Assembly: GCA_000435175.1 (NCBI GenBank)
Contig: FR880082.1
Span: forward strand, 24,820 to 88,819
Length of the DNA stretch: 64,000 nt
From: Clostridium sp. CAG:245
Lineage (GTDB): Bacteria > Bacillota > Clostridia > TANB77 > CAG-508
Reading direction: 5' to 3'
The notes under the pieces are model-generated. The model was not told the DNA's origin and ran no database searches. It worked only from the letters and a program-made list of their open reading frames with translations. Below are positions 35,001 through 44,593 of this stretch, one piece after another (positions within the stretch are counted from its first letter, which is position 1; each line of letters opens with the position of its first letter). A program made the position numbers and the translations under genes.

Positions 35001-36705
35001 CCAAATTTGCCTGCCTCTTTATCTTATTCGTTGTTGTTTTTATTAATGGTTCTTCCGTCAAAATTATACCTCTAATTGCTTTATACTTTGGCATTTGCGT
35101 GTTAATTGTCTTTATCTTGCCTGCTAATGTTTTTCGTATTTCTTCATCAGTAGTTGCTCCATAAACATCTTTTAAAATCTCTCTGTCAAATACTATTTTT
35201 ACATTTATCTTGATATCATTTTTATCACTACTTTGTTGCTTTCCAAATATAAAAGATTCTTTTACACCTTCTATCTTGTTTACCAAACATTCCATTTCTT
35301 CTGGGAATATATTCTTACCATTTTTTAGTACTATTACGCTCTTCTTTCTGCCACAGATAAATATGTAGCCTTCGTCATCTATTTTAGCTAAATCTCCGGT
35401 ATGGAACCAATCTCCCTCAAAGGCCTCCTTAGTAGCTTGTTCATCATTATAATAGCATAATGCAACATTTGGACCTTTTACCAATAATTCTCCCATTCCA
35501 TCTTTATCTGTATTTGCAAGTTTAACCTCTACACCTGGAATAGCCTTACCGATCGAGCCTGTTTTATATTCTTTATTAGTTCCAACAGCAACTACTGGTG
35601 ATGTTTCAGTTAGACCATATCCTTGCACAATATTTATTCCAAGTAACCTATATCTTGCTTCTATTTCTGAATCTAAAGCTGCTGCTCCACTTATAAACAA
35701 TTTAATGTTTCCGCCTATTAAATTATGAATTTCCTTAAAAGCCTGTTTTCTTTCTTCCATTGATGAATTTTTATATTCTTCTTCTTTTCTTAATATTTCT
35801 TCTAATTTTCCTTGCTTTTCTAAGTTCTTTCTAATCATCATAAAAATTCTCTCATAAATTCCTGGGACACAAGCCATAACGGTAACTTTATATTCATTTA
35901 AATTTTCTACAACATGCCTTATTCCATCACAAAAAACTGTTTGAGCACCTTTATAAAGCGAAAATAAAAAACCTACGGTGCACTCAAAAACATGATGAAT
36001 TGGCAATATTGAAAGTATAGTATCTGTTGAATTTACATCTAAAACGCTCCCAATTGCCATCAAATTAGAGCTTATATTTTTATGTGATAACGCAACCACC
36101 TTTGAATTTGATGTTGTTCCTGAAGTAAATAACATTATACTCATCTCGTCAGCATTTATCTTTGCATCTATAAACTCTTTGTTACCTTGTTTTACCAGCT
36201 CTTTACCTTGTTTTATCAATTCTTGCATTGAATAAATTCCGTCTGTATTTTCTAAATTATCCATTGATATAAGATGTTTTAATTTATTCTCTGGACTTCT
36301 TTTTATTTTTTCTAGTATTTCTTCATATTTACTAGAGTAGAAAATAGCTTCAATCTCAGAGCGTTCTATCAAATTTTCAAGTTCGTTTTCTGGAAGTGCC
36401 TTATCTAATGGTACAACTGTTCCTGTTCCACAAACTACCGAAAGATACGCAATCTCCCACTCATACCTATTTTCTCCTATTACTGCTATTCTTTTATCTT
36501 TAAGCCCTATATCTATTAATGCTGTTCCTAGAGCATCTATCATATTTCTAACTTCTTTATGTGTTATAACCTTATAATTTGGTTGTGTATTCTCATCTTT
36601 TTGCTTTATTTTATATGCTGGTTTATCTCCATATAATTCTTTTGTTTTGTTCAGCATATCTTTTAAATCTGTAATTTCTATTGTTTCATATAATTTTTCT
36701 GACAT
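34975..36705 (-). CDS. AMP-forming long-chain acyl-CoA synthetase family protein
   Basis: This 576-aa adenylating enzyme shows the P-loop-like MLFTSGTTSNSK, LPIHHVFE, QGYGLTETSP, GDWFHTGDL and the terminal KTTTNKIKR lysine region. It should activate a fatty acid to acyl-AMP and then acyl-CoA or acyl-ACP. I start at 36705 (MSEKL) because AAAGGAGG is 7 nt upstream; the longer frame to 36846 runs through a terminator. As the first gene of the FAS operon, in the place where fabH and acpP usually lie, it suggests use of exogenous or recycled fatty acids. Confidence 0.88.
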   Translation of the reverse strand: MSEKLYETIEITDLKDMLNKTKELYGDKPAYKIKQKDENTQPNYKVITHKEVRNMIDALGTALIDIGLKDKRIAVIGENRYEWEIAYLSVVCGTGTVVPLDKALPENELENLIERSEIEAIFYSSKYEEILEKIKRSPENKLKHLISMDNLENTDGIYSMQELIKQGKELVKQGNKEFIDAKINADEMSIMLFTSGTTSNSKVVALSHKNISSNLMAIGSVLDVNSTDTILSILPIHHVFECTVGFLFSLYKGAQTVFCDGIRHVVENLNEYKVTVMACVPGIYERIFMMIRKNLEKQGKLEEILRKEEEYKNSSMEERKQAFKEIHNLIGGNIKLFISGAAALDSEIEARYRLLGINIVQGYGLTETSPVVAVGTNKEYKTGSIGKAIPGVEVKLANTDKDGMGELLVKGPNVALCYYNDEQATKEAFEGDWFHTGDLAKIDDEGYIFICGRKKSVIVLKNGKNIFPEEMECLVNKIEGVKESFIFGKQQSSDKNDIKINVKIVFDREILKDVYGATTDEEIRKTLAGKIKTINTQMPKYKAIRGIILTEEPLIKTTTNKIKRQANLDEINKSEN

Positions 36706-36756
36706 ATATTCCTCCTTTGAATTTGCAATATTTTTATACCACAAATTGTAGGAAAT

Positions 36757-36777
36757 GTCCTTAGACTGAAAGGTCAG
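36757..36777. promoter_or_regulatory. Possible operator upstream of the fatty-acid operon
   Basis: An ACTGA-cctt-TCAGT inverted repeat lies just upstream of a weak AGGACA / TATAAA promoter (about 36731-36759, minus strand). It is placed where a fatty-acid regulator could bind, but it does not match a motif I know. Confidence 0.3.
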
Positions 36778-36810
36778 TTCAAATTTATTATTTGGACAAT
36801 TTTTGCATAA

Positions 36811-36873
36811 AAAAAGAGATTCTGAATATAAAATTTCACTTTTCATAAAAATTTTTTTCAGAAATCTCTTTTT
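36811..36873 (-). terminator. Terminator of valS
   Basis: A 16-bp stem with one bulge (AAAAAGAGATTTCTGAA / TTCAGAATCTCTTTTT) is followed by a T-run on the minus strand, about 90 nt past the valS stop. Confidence 0.8.
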
Positions 36874-36959
36874 ATTTTCTAGAATTGTTTTTGTAGACTA
36901 TCTATTTTTTTATACAATTATTTAATTAAATTTTTAAAAATTTAATTGATAATATATTG

Positions 36960-39653
36960 TTATATTTGCTCTAATCTCTTTATTGTGTCTTCTAGCATTT
37001 CTTTGTATTTTTGCATTTTTTCTTTTTCTTCTTGAACCTTAGCCTCTGGAGCCTTGTTTATAAATCCAGGATTTGAAAGCATTTTTGTACTTCTTGCAAC
37101 CTCTGCTTCAAGTCTTGTTTTTTCAGCCTCTAGCTTTGCCTTTTCCTCAGCTAAATCAACTAATTCTTCTGACGGAATGAATGCTTTTATTCCGTCTGCA
37201 AGCAATGTTACAACATGTTTTGGTATGTTTGTTTCATCTTTTTCTATCTCAATCTTAGAAGCAAATCCAAGTTTTTCAATCCATGATTTAGAATTTTCTA
37301 TTAATGTCTTGTATTCATCATCATCTATTACAAAAATTAATTCAGATTTCTTAGATGGATGAACATTCATGTTTGTTCTTGTATTTCTAATTTGAATTAT
37401 TATTTTTTTGATTTCTTCTAGATGATATTCTTCTTTCTCAAACTCATATTCTTCGCAATATGTTGGCCAAGCAGAAATCATTATGCTTTCATCGTTTGTA
37501 TATAGCTCATCATATATTTTTTCTGTTATGAATGGCATGATTGGGTGTAATAATTTTAATATATCTCCCAATACCTTGTTTAGAACTTTTTGAGCTGTTA
37601 TTCTTGATTCTACTGCTTTTTCGTCTGTATTTTCTTGGTTGTATAGACGAGATTTTACGATTTCAATATACCAATCGCAGAATTCATTCCATGTGAAATC
37701 ATATATTTTCTGAGCATATACTCCCATGTCGAAATTATCTAGATTTGCTGTAGCTTCTTTTATTAAAGTATTTAATTTAGATAAAATCCACTTATCTTCA
37801 TATTCAAGTTTTGAAACATCTATGCTCATTATTGATGATGATACATTTTTTCCTCCGTCCCCAGATTGTATTCCATTTATATTCATTAGAACGAATTTTG
37901 ATGCGTTCCATAGTTTGTTTGCAAAGTTTGAAGCTGATTCTAGTTTTTCTGGCATGTATCTTATGTCATTTCCTGGTGTTATTCCCATTATTAATGATAG
38001 ACGTAAGGCGTCTGTTCCATATTTGTCTATTATTTCTAATGGATCTATTCCGTTTCCAAGACTCTTAGACATTTTTCTGCCTTGAGCATCTCTTACAATT
38101 CCATGTATTAATACGTCTTTAAATGGAACTTCTCCTGTGTGTTCTATTCCTGAGAACATCATTCTTATTACCCAGAATAATATTATGTCATATCCTGTTA
38201 CTAGTGTTGAAGTTGGATAGAAGTATTTGAAGTCTTCTGTTTGTTCTGGCCAGCCAAGTGTTGAGAATGGCCATAATGCAGAGCTGAACCAAGTATCTAA
38301 TGTATCTTCATCCTGATGTAGATGTGTGCTTCCACATTTATCGCATTTTGCTGGCATTTCTTTTCCAACCATTATTTCACCACAGTCATCACAGTAATAT
38401 GCAGGTATTCTATGTCCCCACCATAATTGTCTTGATATGCACCAATCTTTGATGTTTTCTAGCCAGTTGAAATATGTTTTTTCAAATCTTTCTGGTATGA
38501 ATCTTGTTTTTCCTGTTTTTACGGCTTCAATTGCTGGTTTTGCAAGTGGCTCCATTTTTACAAACCATTGTTTTGAAATCATTGGCTCTATTGTTTGATG
38601 GCATCTATAGCATTTTCCTACATCATGTGTGTAGTCTTCTATTTTTATTAATGCACCAATTTCTTTCAATTTTTCTACAATACGTTTTCTTGCTTCATAT
38701 ATATCTAATCCTGCAAATTCAGGAACTATATCATTCATTATTCCATTTTCATCAAATACTTTTATCATTTCTAGATTATTATCTAGTCCTGCTTGATAAT
38801 CGTTTACGTCATGTGCAGGAGTAAGCTTTACTGCACCTGTTCCGAACTCTGTCTCAACGAAATCTGCTGCAATTATTGGAATTTCTCTTCCTACTATTGG
38901 AAGCATAACTGTCTTTCCAATGTAAGCCTTATATCTTTCATCATTTGGATTTACTGCAACACCAGTGTCTCCAAGCATTGTTTCTGGTCTTGTTGTGGCA
39001 ACTATTAAATATTTTCCTTCTTCTCCTTTTATTGGATATTTAATATGCCACAAATGAGTTGGTTCTTGCTCGTATTCAACTTCTGAATCTGAAATTGATG
39101 TATGACAAGTTGGGCACCAATTTATCATTCTTTCGCCTCTGTATATTAAACCTTTATTATATAAATTGATAAATACAGTTTGAACAGCGTTAGAAAGTCC
39201 TTCGTCTAGAGTAAATCTTTCTCTTGACCAGTCGCAAGAACTTCCAAGCTTTCTGATTTGCTTTGTAATTATTCCTCCGTACTCCTTTTTCCAATCCCAA
39301 GCTCTTTTTAAGAATTCTTCTCTACCTAAGTCTTCCTTAGTAATTCCTTCTTCTTTTAATTTAGCAACAATCTTAGCCTCTGTTGCAATAGAAGCATGGT
39401 CTGTTCCTGGAACCCAAAGAGCATTATATCCAGCCATTCTCTTATATCTAATTAATATATCTTGCAAAGTCTCATCTAAAGCATGTCCCATGTGTAATCT
39501 ACCAGTAATGTTTGGTGGTGGAATTACTATTGTATATGGCTTTTTAGACTTATCATTGCTAGGTTTAAAATAGCCTTTCTTCTCCCAATTTTCATAAATT
39601 TCATCTTCAAAATCTTTTGGATTAAATTTTCCTTCCAATTCGTGTTTACTCAT
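36960..39653 (-). CDS. valS: Valyl-tRNA synthetase
   Basis: This 897-aa class I synthetase charges tRNA-Val. It has PPPNITGRLHMGHAL (HIGH-type motif near residue 55), an editing domain with TTRPETMLGDTGVAVNP, a CxxC zinc-like knuckle pair (CDDCGEI, CDKCGS) and GRKMSKSLGN. A C-terminal coiled coil (about 830-895) is present. Its leader carries a T-box that senses uncharged tRNA. Confidence 0.97.
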   Translation of the reverse strand: MSKHELEGKFNPKDFEDEIYENWEKKGYFKPSNDKSKKPYTIVIPPPNITGRLHMGHALDETLQDILIRYKRMAGYNALWVPGTDHASIATEAKIVAKLKEEGITKEDLGREEFLKRAWDWKKEYGGIITKQIRKLGSSCDWSRERFTLDEGLSNAVQTVFINLYNKGLIYRGERMINWCPTCHTSISDSEVEYEQEPTHLWHIKYPIKGEEGKYLIVATTRPETMLGDTGVAVNPNDERYKAYIGKTVMLPIVGREIPIIAADFVETEFGTGAVKLTPAHDVNDYQAGLDNNLEMIKVFDENGIMNDIVPEFAGLDIYEARKRIVEKLKEIGALIKIEDYTHDVGKCYRCHQTIEPMISKQWFVKMEPLAKPAIEAVKTGKTRFIPERFEKTYFNWLENIKDWCISRQLWWGHRIPAYYCDDCGEIMVGKEMPAKCDKCGSTHLHQDEDTLDTWFSSALWPFSTLGWPEQTEDFKYFYPTSTLVTGYDIILFWVIRMMFSGIEHTGEVPFKDVLIHGIVRDAQGRKMSKSLGNGIDPLEIIDKYGTDALRLSLIMGITPGNDIRYMPEKLESASNFANKLWNASKFVLMNINGIQSGDGGKNVSSSIMSIDVSKLEYEDKWILSKLNTLIKEATANLDNFDMGVYAQKIYDFTWNEFCDWYIEIVKSRLYNQENTDEKAVESRITAQKVLNKVLGDILKLLHPIMPFITEKIYDELYTNDESIMISAWPTYCEEYEFEKEEYHLEEIKKIIIQIRNTRTNMNVHPSKKSELIFVIDDDEYKTLIENSKSWIEKLGFASKIEIEKDETNIPKHVVTLLADGIKAFIPSEELVDLAEEKAKLEAEKTRLEAEVARSTKMLSNPGFINKAPEAKVQEEKEKMQKYKEMLEDTIKRLEQI

Positions 39654-39717
39654 AAAACATCATCCCTTCTTTAAATATTTCGTTTTTTAGTTACAGTAGC
39701 ATTTTTCATATAAAACA

Positions 39718-39975
39718 AAAAATTGCCACTTAACCTAAATTTAGTTAAGGGCAAGAATATTTCTCGCGGTACCACCTTATTTGTATACTTTCTATAAAAT
39801 ATACATCTCATTTGTTTTGTAACGTAAACTACACGGATATATTTACTATTATTTCTATATATCAGCTCCCAAGCTACATTCAGTTTAACTTTCTATAAGA
39901 AGATCTCAGCATTTTTCTTCTTTTCTCTGGATAGATGTTCCAAACTTACTCCTCTTGTTCTTTGCTTTTAATTAT
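39718..39975 (-). promoter_or_regulatory. T-box leader controlling valS
   Basis: The minus strand carries the T-box sequence AAGGTGGTACCGCG (39765-39778). A terminator stem TTGCC.TTAAC / GTTAA.GGCAA with a six-T run (about 39720-39754) follows. Upstream features include AGAGGAGTA and a candidate GTA (valine) specifier at 39875-39877. Uncharged tRNA-Val should pair and allow read-through into valS. Confidence 0.9.
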
Positions 39976-40078
39976 TATGTTACTATAATAACATATTTTA
40001 TACAGAAAAATCAATAGAATTAAATAAATTCCATTGATTTTATTAGTTTCCTTATATATTATTCCTTTATAAATTTTT

Positions 40079-40126
40079 TTATTTTCTTTTCATCTTTTCC
40101 TTCGTAATTTCGATTTTTTCTTCCAT
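40079..40126 (-). CDS. Tiny 15-codon ORF upstream of the valS leader
   Basis: An ATG with a perfect AAGGAGG site opens a 15-codon frame (MEEKIEITKEKMKRK). A one-base shift near its end would extend it by about 10 Lys/Glu-rich codons. It may be a leader peptide, a small protein remnant or chance; it lies between a terminator and the T-box promoter region. Confidence 0.25.
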   Translation of the reverse strand: MEEKIEITKEKMKRK

Positions 40127-40140
40127 GATATTCCTCCTTA

Positions 40141-40189
40141 AAAATGTGAAACATTTCTAGCTTTTTTTGCTAATTTTGTTTCACATTTT
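40141..40189. terminator. Bidirectional terminator
   Basis: Arms AAAATGTGAAACA / TGTTTCACATTTT (13 bp) enclose an AGC/GCT inner stem. On the minus strand it ends the operon whose last gene is at 40193. Confidence 0.75.
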
Positions 40190-40192
40190 ATT

Positions 40193-40393
40193 TTACATTT
40201 TTATTTTCGTAATATATATCATTAGTAAGCTTATTATTAGAGCAATAAAACCAACTATTTTCAATACTTTCGTTGTTTCGTTTGTCTCATTTGAGCTAAA
40301 TGTTTTTGTTGCTATCTTTCTAGCATCATATATCATTATTACAGAAATTCCAAGAACAATTAATTCAATAATTATAAATATAATTTTGGCCAT
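40193..40393 (-). CDS. Small two-helix membrane protein
   Basis: This 66-aa protein has two hydrophobic helices (about 3-22 and 44-62) joined by a polar loop rich in Asn, Glu and Thr. I do not recognise the family. It ends the galE/aldose-epimerase transcription unit, 48 nt after the epimerase, with GAAAGGGA before its ATG. Confidence 0.65.
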   Translation of the reverse strand: MAKIIFIIIELIVLGISVIMIYDARKIATKTFSSNETNETTKVLKIVGFIALIISLLMIYITKIKM

Positions 40394-40441
40394 TTTGATA
40401 AAATCCCTTTCTTATAGTTCTTCTCAGCTATTTTTCAACTA

Positions 40442-41320
40442 CTAGTTAAAGAATTCAACAGTATATTTACATTCAAACTCTTTTCTTGGTGCTAATGTTA
40501 ACATGTCTGTCTTTTGCGTAAATACACCAGTCGATTTTATTGCATCTGCTGTTGTATACCATGGTTCTAAGCAGATAAATGGTGCTCCTGGTTTTGACCA
40601 TACAGCTAAATATGGAAATCCTTCAAAGTCCATTGTTAACAAAGTCTTGTTTCCAGTCTTCTTTTTTAGACTAACTCTATGAGAAGTCAAACCTTTCATT
40701 ATTATAGCATCATTCTTGAAAGAATCTTGATTTATTGGTATTCTTCTTAAATCTTGCATTATATTTCTGGCATATTCTGTTCCAATCAAACCATCAACAA
40801 GATATAAGAAATGTATTTTATTCTCATCTTCTTCGAATTCCAAATAGTATTCATCACTGTATAAATCTCGTTGATCTATTTTGAAAGCCGGATGTCCGCC
40901 TATTCCAAATGTCATATTGTTATCGCCTTCATTTACAACTTTATACATTGTTGTAAGTTTGTTTTCATCGGTTCTATATGTTACATATAAAGAAAAATCG
41001 AATGGATATTTTACAAAAGTGCTGGGATTACTTTTTAAAACATATGAGTGAAAATTATCCAATTTTGTAACAGGTTCAAACTCCATGTCTCTAGCAAATC
41101 CATGTTGTCCCATTTCATATGTCCTGCCATTTATAATTGTCTTGTTTTGTTTTAACTTTCCCACAATTGGAAATAGTACTGGAAAATGACGTTTCCAGTA
41201 GACTCTCCCATTCTCATCTATGCAATCTTGTCCTTGGTGTATTTTTTCTATGCCATCTAGCTTGTAACTTATTAATTCTGCTCCAAGCCTAGATGTAAGC
41301 ATTTGACTATGCATATACAT
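40442..41320 (-). CDS. Aldose 1-epimerase family protein (LacX-like)
   Basis: This 292-aa protein has the galactose-mutarotase fold. RHFPVLFPIVGKL is followed by the conserved GQHGFARD (about 93-100), GGHPAF (about 163-168) and the glutamate in FICLEPW (about 252-258). It interconverts alpha and beta anomers of hexoses. It follows galE, consistent with galactose or UDP-sugar metabolism feeding surface polysaccharides. Confidence 0.87.
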   Translation of the reverse strand: MYMHSQMLTSRLGAELISYKLDGIEKIHQGQDCIDENGRVYWKRHFPVLFPIVGKLKQNKTIINGRTYEMGQHGFARDMEFEPVTKLDNFHSYVLKSNPSTFVKYPFDFSLYVTYRTDENKLTTMYKVVNEGDNNMTFGIGGHPAFKIDQRDLYSDEYYLEFEEDENKIHFLYLVDGLIGTEYARNIMQDLRRIPINQDSFKNDAIIMKGLTSHRVSLKKKTGNKTLLTMDFEGFPYLAVWSKPGAPFICLEPWYTTADAIKSTGVFTQKTDMLTLAPRKEFECKYTVEFFN

Positions 41321-41413
41321 TACTCCTTTAATACTTGATTTATTTGTGCGTTTTAGAACCCGTACTTTTTTCTTAAGTAGATTATTACCTCTTTAATATA
41401 TTTTTCTTACATA

Positions 41414-42418
41414 TTACTTATTCTTCTGTATGAAGTTCCAAGAATCTTCACACATTTCTTTTATTCCTTTTTTTGCTTCCCAACCAAGTTCTTCTTTTGC
41501 CTTTTTAGTGTCTGAATAACATGTTGCAATATCCCCTGGTCTTCTTTGTGTTATTTTATATGGAACTTTATTTCCAGTAATTTCTTCGAAAGATTTCACC
41601 ATATCTAAAACACTGTATCCAGTTCCTGTTCCAAGATTATAAATATATAAGCCTTTTCCTTCTTTATCTAGTTTATTTAGTGCTGCTAAATGTCCTTTTG
41701 CTAAATCTACAACATGAATATAGTCTCTAACACCTGTTCCATCTGGAGTATCGTAATCATTTCCAAATATAGATAATTCTTTTAATTCTCCTGATGCAAC
41801 TCTTACAACATATGGCATTAAATTGTTTGGTATTCCCTGTGGTTCTTCTCCAATTAATCCGCTTTCATGAGCTCCTACTGGATTGAAATATCTTAATATA
41901 CAAATATCCCATGAATTATCAGATGCATATAAATCTTTAAGTATTTGCTCTATGAATAATTTTGATGTTCCATATGGATTTGTTGTTCCACCAGTTTTAC
42001 AATCTTCTGTTAGCGGAATTCTTTCTGGCTCTCCATATACTGTTGCAGATGAGCTGAATACGAATTTCTTTACTCCATATTTTTGCATTGTTTCTAATAA
42101 TACAAGACATCCAGAAATATTGTTATCATAATATTCTAATGGCTTTCTAACAGACTCTCCAACAGATTTATAACCTGCAAAGTTTAGAACTGCCTCAATA
42201 TCATTTTCTTCGAATACCTTTTTTAACTTTTCTCTATCCAAATAATTTATTTCATAAAATTTAAAATCTTTTCCAGTAATTTTCTTAATAGCTTCTAAAG
42301 CCTTTGGCTTACTGTTAGAAAAATTATCTACTATAACAATATCCTTTCCTGAATTTAATAACTCAACTGCTGTGTGGCTTCCAATAAAGCCAGCACCTCC
42401 TGTAACTAATATAGCCAT
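41414..42418 (-). CDS. galE: UDP-glucose 4-epimerase
   Basis: This 334-aa extended SDR interconverts UDP-glucose and UDP-galactose. It shows TGGAGFIGSHTA (about 6-17), FAGYKSVGES, SSSATVYG and the catalytic YGTSK (about 149-153). The start at 42418 has GGGAAG upstream at good spacing; the ATG three codons earlier is too close to it. UDP-galactose is a donor for the glycosyltransferases at 57-62 kb. Confidence 0.95.
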   Translation of the reverse strand: MAILVTGGAGFIGSHTAVELLNSGKDIVIVDNFSNSKPKALEAIKKITGKDFKFYEINYLDREKLKKVFEENDIEAVLNFAGYKSVGESVRKPLEYYDNNISGCLVLLETMQKYGVKKFVFSSSATVYGEPERIPLTEDCKTGGTTNPYGTSKLFIEQILKDLYASDNSWDICILRYFNPVGAHESGLIGEEPQGIPNNLMPYVVRVASGELKELSIFGNDYDTPDGTGVRDYIHVVDLAKGHLAALNKLDKEGKGLYIYNLGTGTGYSVLDMVKSFEEITGNKVPYKITQRRPGDIATCYSDTKKAKEELGWEAKKGIKEMCEDSWNFIQKNK

Positions 42419-42445
42419 AAATATCATCTTCCCTTCTTTAATAAT

Positions 42446-43993
42446 TTATATTTCTTGATATTTTCCATAAATGATTCCAATGTTTAATTGTCCAAAGTCG
42501 TCTGTTGAAGCACTTCCACCATTATTGCTTGTACAAGATGCACAGTTAGTGTTTGTATCTTCATTTGGTATAATTTCTTTTCCAGAACCACTTATAGCTC
42601 CATTATTTTCACAAAGTTCTACTATACTATTATTATACAAAATTCCACAAATTCCTCCTAGATTAACCAAAGTATCTGTTTCGGAATTTACATTTCCATA
42701 ATTTTTTGAATTTGATAATCTAGCTGCTTCACCATTTTTTCCGACTAATCCACCTAAATTTACAGTTTTACATATAACTCCTACAACTTTAGATACTTGT
42801 CCATCATTTCGGCATTGTGTAATTGTTCCTTTACTTTCTCCTGCTATTCCTCCAATATTAGTACTTCCAATTACATTTCCAGTATTTTTAGAATTTTCTA
42901 TTGTAGCTGTTTCTAATATTGCAACAATTCCGCCTGCAAATTCTTCATCATTTGAATTTTCTTTTAAGTTACTTATTTCTGCAGTATTCTGACAAGCAAC
43001 TATGTATCCAGTTGATTTTCCTACTATTCCACCAACAATTTTTCCATCAATCTTTCCATTATTGGTGCAACTCGTAATGTTTCCATTTTGATTATCTGCA
43101 ACAATACCAGCTGTATAATATTTTGATCCTGTTTGTTCTTCAATCTTACCTTCATTTGTACAGTTTGTAATTTCACCACTATTTTCTGTATTATTTTCAA
43201 CATAATTTAAAGCAACTATTCCAGCTTTTAATTGATTTGATATAATTGCAATGCTATTTGCTGTATCAATTATTTTTCCGCTATTTTCTGCGCAAATTCC
43301 AGCAACTTCTATATTTGAACTCTCTGCGTTAATATTTGCTGTTATTGTTCCCTCCGTTTTGCAAGTCTGAATTATCCCAGAATTTTTTGCTGATATAGTT
43401 CCAATTAATACTTTTGTATTTTCAATGTTTTCGTCCACAGAAATTGTTACTGTCACTTTTAAATTTATTATTCTACCTTTATTATTACCAAATACTCCAA
43501 CTAATACATTATTTTCTGCACCTTGAGCTATATTTACAGAATAATTTCTTATTGTTTTATCATTTCCATTAAATATCCCCTCAAAGGCATGTTCTGAGTC
43601 TCCAATCGGCAAAAAACCGTTTGCAGTAGTCAGCTCTGTTTTTATATCTTCAACTTTGCCATCTTTATTTACGTCATCATACTTAGCTTTTGGATTTTTA
43701 TATGACTCATCACTTTGAAAATCTAGCTTATTTGTAAGTTCAAAATACTGGTTGCTATATGTAATTCCGCTATTTACATTTTCTGATAATTTTAATAAGT
43801 CCTCTATGTTCTCTATTTTATATGGATCATCACTCGTTCCACTACCATTAAAATCACTGGCCTTTCCAGTCGCAATTCTATTTGTTTTTGGTACATGTTT
43901 CTTAACAATCGAAACAGTTACTATTATTGCAATTATTACCATCAATGCTATGAAAATTTGATATACACTTATAGTAATTTGTTTTTTCTTCAT
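42446..43993 (-). CDS. Membrane-anchored surface protein with GLUG-like repeats
   Basis: This 515-aa protein has one N-terminal anchor helix (about 11-30). At least ten degenerate repeats of 25-40 residues follow, of the form GGIVGxxxGxIxxCxNxGxI (for example VGGIVGKSTGYIVACQN and IGGIAGESKGTITQCRN). These are GLUG-like beta-helix repeats seen in surface adhesins. The C-terminus is Cys/Ser/Gly-rich and lacks LPXTG. It is encoded 7 nt after a lytic transglycosylase gene, consistent with a role at the wall. Confidence 0.7.
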   Translation of the reverse strand: MKKKQITISVYQIFIALMVIIAIIVTVSIVKKHVPKTNRIATGKASDFNGSGTSDDPYKIENIEDLLKLSENVNSGITYSNQYFELTNKLDFQSDESYKNPKAKYDDVNKDGKVEDIKTELTTANGFLPIGDSEHAFEGIFNGNDKTIRNYSVNIAQGAENNVLVGVFGNNKGRIINLKVTVTISVDENIENTKVLIGTISAKNSGIIQTCKTEGTITANINAESSNIEVAGICAENSGKIIDTANSIAIISNQLKAGIVALNYVENNTENSGEITNCTNEGKIEEQTGSKYYTAGIVADNQNGNITSCTNNGKIDGKIVGGIVGKSTGYIVACQNTAEISNLKENSNDEEFAGGIVAILETATIENSKNTGNVIGSTNIGGIAGESKGTITQCRNDGQVSKVVGVICKTVNLGGLVGKNGEAARLSNSKNYGNVNSETDTLVNLGGICGILYNNSIVELCENNGAISGSGKEIIPNEDTNTNCASCTSNNGGSASTDDFGQLNIGIIYGKYQEI

Positions 43994-43999
43994 CTTTTG

Positions 44000-44572
44000 T
44001 TATGCTCCTTCATAAATAATCTGGTACATTCTATAATTATTAATAATCTTCCTAACATACATATTTGTTTCTTTATATGGAATGTTCTCTATGTCACTCC
44101 CATCGGCTTTTATTATTCCATCTCTAATCCATTGATTTACGTTTCCCATTCCAGCATTATATGCCGTGATTGCAAGTAACATATTTCCGTCAAAATTTTT
44201 TAATAATTCCGAATAGTATTTTGTGCCAATCATTATATTTTTTTCTGGCTCTAATAAGCTTTCTTCTTCAACCAACGGTTCATCTATTTTATCAGCAATT
44301 TCGTTTGCCGTGGCCTCCATTAACTGCATTAAGCCCTTTGCTCCACTCGATGATTTAGCCTTTTCTTTAAAATTGCTTTCGGCTTTTATCATGGAAAAAA
44401 TTAGTAATGGATCCACGTTAAATTCTTGTGCATATTTTTCTACATATTCTGAGTACTTTTTAGGATATATTTTTTGTAATATAATTTGCTTTATGTTAAA
44501 TACTTTTATAATAGTTATAAGTAGTATAATACCAATTAGAACACCCACTATAACCTTATATTGTTTTTTCAA
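44000..44572 (-). CDS. Lytic transglycosylase (SLT domain)
   Basis: This 190-aa protein has an N-terminal membrane helix (about 7-25). The SLT fold follows: catalytic E65 in MIKAESNF, SSGAKGLMQLM (about 75-85) and ITAYNAGMGNV (about 136-146). It cleaves the MurNAc-GlcNAc bond of peptidoglycan with 1,6-anhydro formation. Translation starts at a TTG; GGAG lies 12 nt upstream. It sits 21 nt after polA. Confidence 0.9.
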   Translation of the reverse strand: MKKQYKVIVGVLIGIILLITIIKVFNIKQIILQKIYPKKYSEYVEKYAQEFNVDPLLIFSMIKAESNFKEKAKSSSGAKGLMQLMEATANEIADKIDEPLVEEESLLEPEKNIMIGTKYYSELLKNFDGNMLLAITAYNAGMGNVNQWIRDGIIKADGSDIENIPYKETNMYVRKIINNYRMYQIIYEGA

Positions 44573-44593
44573 ATTACATCTACTCTCCTTTGT

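Noticed and set aside
36706..36846. N-terminal extension of the acyl-CoA synthetase to 36846
   Set aside because: The extension reads through the valS terminator and the promoter region, while AAAGGAGG marks the ATG at 36705.
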